Source: Verrucomicrobiota bacterium (GTDB lineage Bacteria > Verrucomicrobiota > Verrucomicrobiia > Limisphaerales > UBA9464). From it: 64,000 bases of DNA. Position 1 is the stretch's first letter; each line of letters begins with the position of its first letter. The stretch covers positions 44,457-108,456 of the forward strand of contig CANIZL010000005.1 of NCBI GenBank assembly GCA_947471985.1. The letters run 5' to 3'. Below the pieces are notes generated by a model, which was not told the origin of the DNA, ran no database searches, and saw only the letters and a program-made list of their open reading frames with translations. Made by a program: the position numbers and the translations under genes. Shown here in pieces: positions 61,872 through 64,000 of the stretch.

Positions 61872-62258
61872 ATGAGCGCCTTGGGTGAATCCACCACGGG
61901 TCTTTGGGCCTCCGGCAAAGTCATCCTGGAGACGCTACTGGCCGCGGTGCAGACGCGGGTGGAGTTGCTGGCGTGCGAGGTTCAGGAGGAAAAATGCCGG
62001 CTGGTGGAAGCCCTCCTCTGCGCCGCGGCGGTCGCCGCGTTCGGGATGATGACCCTGACAATGGTCACCTTCACCTTGGTGGTCCTCTTCTGGGAAAACG
62101 GCCGCCTCCCGGTGCTCATCGGCTTGAGCCTCGCGTACCTCTGTGGAACGGCATTCGCATTCAGCGCGCTGCGACGCCGGCTCCGGAAACGGACCGCGTT
62201 TGCCGGCACCTTGGGCGAACTGGAGAAAGATCGATCATGTTTAAAGCCGGAGAATTAG
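61872..62258 (+). CDS. YqjE-like/phage holin family membrane protein
   Basis: 128 residues from ATG 61872. Two hydrophobic segments (about 53-73 and 83-100) after a helical N-terminus WASGKVILETLLAAVQTRVELLA, the pattern of the phage_holin_3_6/YqjE family. It begins 6 bases after the DUF883 gene and overlaps the next gene by 22 bases. Confidence 0.82.
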   Translation: MSALGESTTGLWASGKVILETLLAAVQTRVELLACEVQEEKCRLVEALLCAAAVAAFGMMTLTMVTFTLVVLFWENGRLPVLIGLSLAYLCGTAFAFSALRRRLRKRTAFAGTLGELEKDRSCLKPEN

Positions 62259-62542
62259 CAGACCTCTTGGCCCGCAAAGACGTCCTACTGCGGGCGAGCG
62301 CCGTCCAACGGGCGGTCCTGCAGGTGGAATTGGGTCAGGTCCGGCCGGTGGTCGGCTGGTTGGATGCGGGATTGGGCGTTGCGCGTTTGATCCGGGACTG
62401 GGGTTCCGCCGCCGCCGGTTTGCTGTCCGCACGACGCACCGCGGCGGCCGGGCCCGGCGGCCTGCTGGGTCGCTGCCTGAAATGGTGGTCCCTGGCGCAA
62501 TCGGCGTCGGCTCTCTGGCGAACGTTCCGGACCCGGGATTGA
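62237..62542 (+). CDS. YqjK-like small protein
   Basis: 101 residues from ATG 62237, overlapping the YqjE-like gene by 22 bases. It has the helix LADLLARKDVLLRASAVQRAVL, an Arg/Leu-rich middle and an amphipathic end; overall it matches the position and size of YqjK in the yqjD-yqjE-yqjK cluster, but sequence similarity is weak. Function unknown. Confidence 0.65.
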   Translation: MFKAGELADLLARKDVLLRASAVQRAVLQVELGQVRPVVGWLDAGLGVARLIRDWGSAAAGLLSARRTAAAGPGGLLGRCLKWWSLAQSASALWRTFRTRD

Positions 62543-62912
62543 GCCGGAAAACGTGAGCCAAGCATCCGCCGATCTCGCCATTTTGCCCAGATCACGGACA
62601 AGGGGAGGGCGCCGGAAGCTCGCAGCGCTCCGATCGGCTGCTCTGATTCGGGATCACCTCCTTTTGGCCCCCGTCTCGAAACCAGGTCGGGATTGCCCCC
62701 CAAGATACCCGGAGAACCACTCTCCGAACTTTAAAGTGGCTGACGTTCTCCAGCGCGCGGGGCCGGTCGCCGGATGTTGCCCCGCGTGCGCCCCCCTACC
62801 GGTCAGGCGCAAATAACGTTTGATGGTGGCCCATCCAGCCATTGAAAGTAGCGCGGATCTCAATCCCGAGACTCAGTGAGTTTTTTAACGCCAACGATTT
62901 TTAGGAGCCACT
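62543..62912. other. Intergenic stretch before the A/T-rich end
   Basis: About 370 bases. A small hairpin CGGAGA-ACCAC-TCTCCG lies at 62710-62726. I see no gene. The base composition changes from GC-rich to A/T-rich near 62820-62880, which marks a likely junction. Confidence 0.5.
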
Positions 62913-63323
62913 ATGTGCGCCCGTAGAATGAAAACACCCTGGAGGAATTTAAAGGCTATTGTCCTCCTATCATTGGCGGCGATTTCCGCTTGGCTGTATT
63001 TCGAAGTAGTAACAGGAAATTCTTATACCTATCCTGGATGGAATACCGATCCCGGCTCCTACTTTGTAATGAATTCAAACATACTATCCATAGTTTCAGC
63101 AGCGAGTGGTGACTGTATGTTTATGAACTATTATATTACAAATCAATCCGAGATTATTTTTTATGTGAAAACCCCCAATTCCGGGGCCCATCCGTTCCGA
63201 AGAACATGGTACGGCTACCGAAATCCAATTGACAACGAATACTTGATTAAAACCAGTCCAACGTGGCGAAATTTATACAGCTACTTTAATTATTACACCA
63301 CGGACCCCATGTACCGGCCGTAG
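62913..63323 (+). CDS. Hypothetical membrane-anchored protein in an A/T-rich segment
   Basis: 136 residues from ATG 62913, preceded by an AGGAG (62903-62907) five bases before the ATG, a good ribosome-binding site and one of the clearest in the window. One hydrophobic segment (about 14-32: AIVLLSLAAISAWLYFEVV) is followed by an aromatic- and Asn-rich extracytoplasmic part with Tyr/Trp-rich FRRTWYGYRNPIDNE. No family recognised. Codon use is clearly A/T-richer than that of its neighbours, a sign of transfer. Confidence 0.6.
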   Translation: MCARRMKTPWRNLKAIVLLSLAAISAWLYFEVVTGNSYTYPGWNTDPGSYFVMNSNILSIVSAASGDCMFMNYYITNQSEIIFYVKTPNSGAHPFRRTWYGYRNPIDNEYLIKTSPTWRNLYSYFNYYTTDPMYRP

Positions 63324-63429
63324 TTCAAATTGTCTTGCTTCGTTTCTGAATGCATCCTGAAAGTCGATACACCCAATAACCAGAAGCGTTTCTGGACTAA
63401 ATAAGCACCAATTACAATCAGAAATTATT

Positions 63430-63888
63430 ATGCTTGCAGCACAATGTGCGGCTATTGCACGAAGGATCGGGATGGGGCTGGGAAAAGCAGACATTCAATA
63501 CCGCCGATCAAACCATGCAAAATATATGCTACTGCAGGCATTTTTATTTTCGATGCTTCTGGTGTGCGTTTGGAGGCATTATAAAACGGAACTTACAAAA
63601 CAAAATCAGGATGCAATTGTCATGTTGATTGAGTCTGATATGCGACTGTTGAGTCGAATCGACGAGAGGGGTTGCGATAACACAGTGGAATTTGTCGACA
63701 AAAAGCTGGCCGATCGGTTGTTGAGGTTTGGGACAACTTTAGCCACCCATCCAGGGAAAGACTACTTTCTTTGGTACGCCGCAACGCACATCAATAGAAA
63801 ATATACGAATACCTTTTCAGTGCTTGATAAGCTCGGAGCTGAAACCAATACACCACCGCCGGCTTCCAAGGTCTACCACTTCAATTGA
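63430..63888 (+). CDS. Hypothetical protein with one membrane helix
   Basis: 152 residues from ATG 63430 (later starts possible, e.g. near MGLGKADIQ). One hydrophobic helix MLLQAFLFSMLLVCVW (about 33-48) precedes a mainly helical, charged domain with VMLIESDMRLLSRIDERG and VDKKLADRLLRFGTTLATH. Function unknown. Low-GC composition like the gene before it. Confidence 0.5.
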   Translation: MLAAQCAAIARRIGMGLGKADIQYRRSNHAKYMLLQAFLFSMLLVCVWRHYKTELTKQNQDAIVMLIESDMRLLSRIDERGCDNTVEFVDKKLADRLLRFGTTLATHPGKDYFLWYAATHINRKYTNTFSVLDKLGAETNTPPPASKVYHFN

Positions 63889-64000
63889 ATCACTTCTTGC
63901 TCGCTTTTATCGCACCTGGCGCACTGTCCATGTGTATCTGTTTTGCCAACGGTGTCTGGCGCGTTAGCTAGACTAAATATTAAGATTGTGCGGAATAGCG

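Noticed and set aside
62868..62888. Intrinsic terminator ACTCAGTGAGTTTTTT before the A/T-rich segment
   Set aside because: Stem is only four bases; too weak to call.

Overview
This 64 kb window is GC-rich chromosomal DNA from what looks like a member of the Verrucomicrobiota, probably the Pedosphaera/Limisphaera branch. The evidence is the gene repertoire. There are two pseudopilin-like proteins with near-identical [19 protein letters not shown] leaders and H-x9-DG-like tails, a large secreted cytochrome-like protein of the DUF1549/DUF1553 type, a 1,679-residue lamin-tail/CotH protein, a Rho factor with a long glycine-rich N-terminal extension, and a REP-type Y1 transposase with flanking repeats. 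The phylum call is an inference from families; no rRNA gene is present. About 59 protein genes, one of them frameshifted, and two tRNAs are supported. The last ~1.1 kb is visibly more A/T-rich than the rest and looks acquired.

Layout. 1-2.6 kb: a two-gene ABC exporter (the second gene runs off the left edge). 2.6-8.6 kb: a pseudopilin, a PmtA-like methyltransferase, a DUF554 protein, an EamA transporter, rpe, and a PhoR/PhoB two-component pair. 8.8-15.2 kb: queE, tRNA-Gly with a strong terminator, a Nudix hydrolase, a small conserved protein, an OmpA-type protein, a coupled HAD hydrolase/cyclic-nucleotide-binding pair, GTP-dependent PEP carboxykinase and a DUF4149 protein. 15.3-21.5 kb: a STAS/anti-sigma kinase pair, a dicarboxylate symporter, a frameshifted U32 peptidase, cysK and tRNA-Ala. 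21.5-37.5 kb: secreted sugar-related proteins, the giant CotH protein, a second pseudopilin, a lipoprotein, dtd, a degenerate S41 protease, lysC, a DegP-like protease, a Gfo/Idh oxidoreductase, a beta-lactamase-like serine hydrolase and a universal stress protein. 37.9-47.5 kb: a PhoD-type phosphatase, a GT-C membrane protein, clpP, two overlapping glycosyltransferases, a porin with a Pho box, pstS, and an hpnA-like epimerase. 47.5-57.5 kb: two hypothetical proteins, the DUF1549/1553 protein, rho, a gamma carbonic anhydrase, two tandem gmd-like genes and recO. 57.5-64 kb: a universal stress protein, a macro-domain protein, a REP transposase in a repeat field, a YqjD/YqjE/YqjK-like trio, and an A/T-rich end with two unknown genes.

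How the genes connect. The clearest functional thread is phosphate: PhoR/PhoB at 6.7-8.6 kb, an 11-bp-periodic Pho box at 43.8 kb in front of a porin and pstS, and a PhoD-type phosphatase with a Pho-like half site. A second thread is the cell surface: gmd-like genes, two glycosyltransferases, a GT-C protein, the hpnA-like gene, OmpA and pseudopilins. The points most worth a second look are the Pho box with the alternative hairpins between porin and pstS, the recO reading frame that needs a CTG start, the U32 frameshift, the S41 protein lacking Ser and Lys catalytic residues, the glycine-rich Rho, and the REP/transposase unit.
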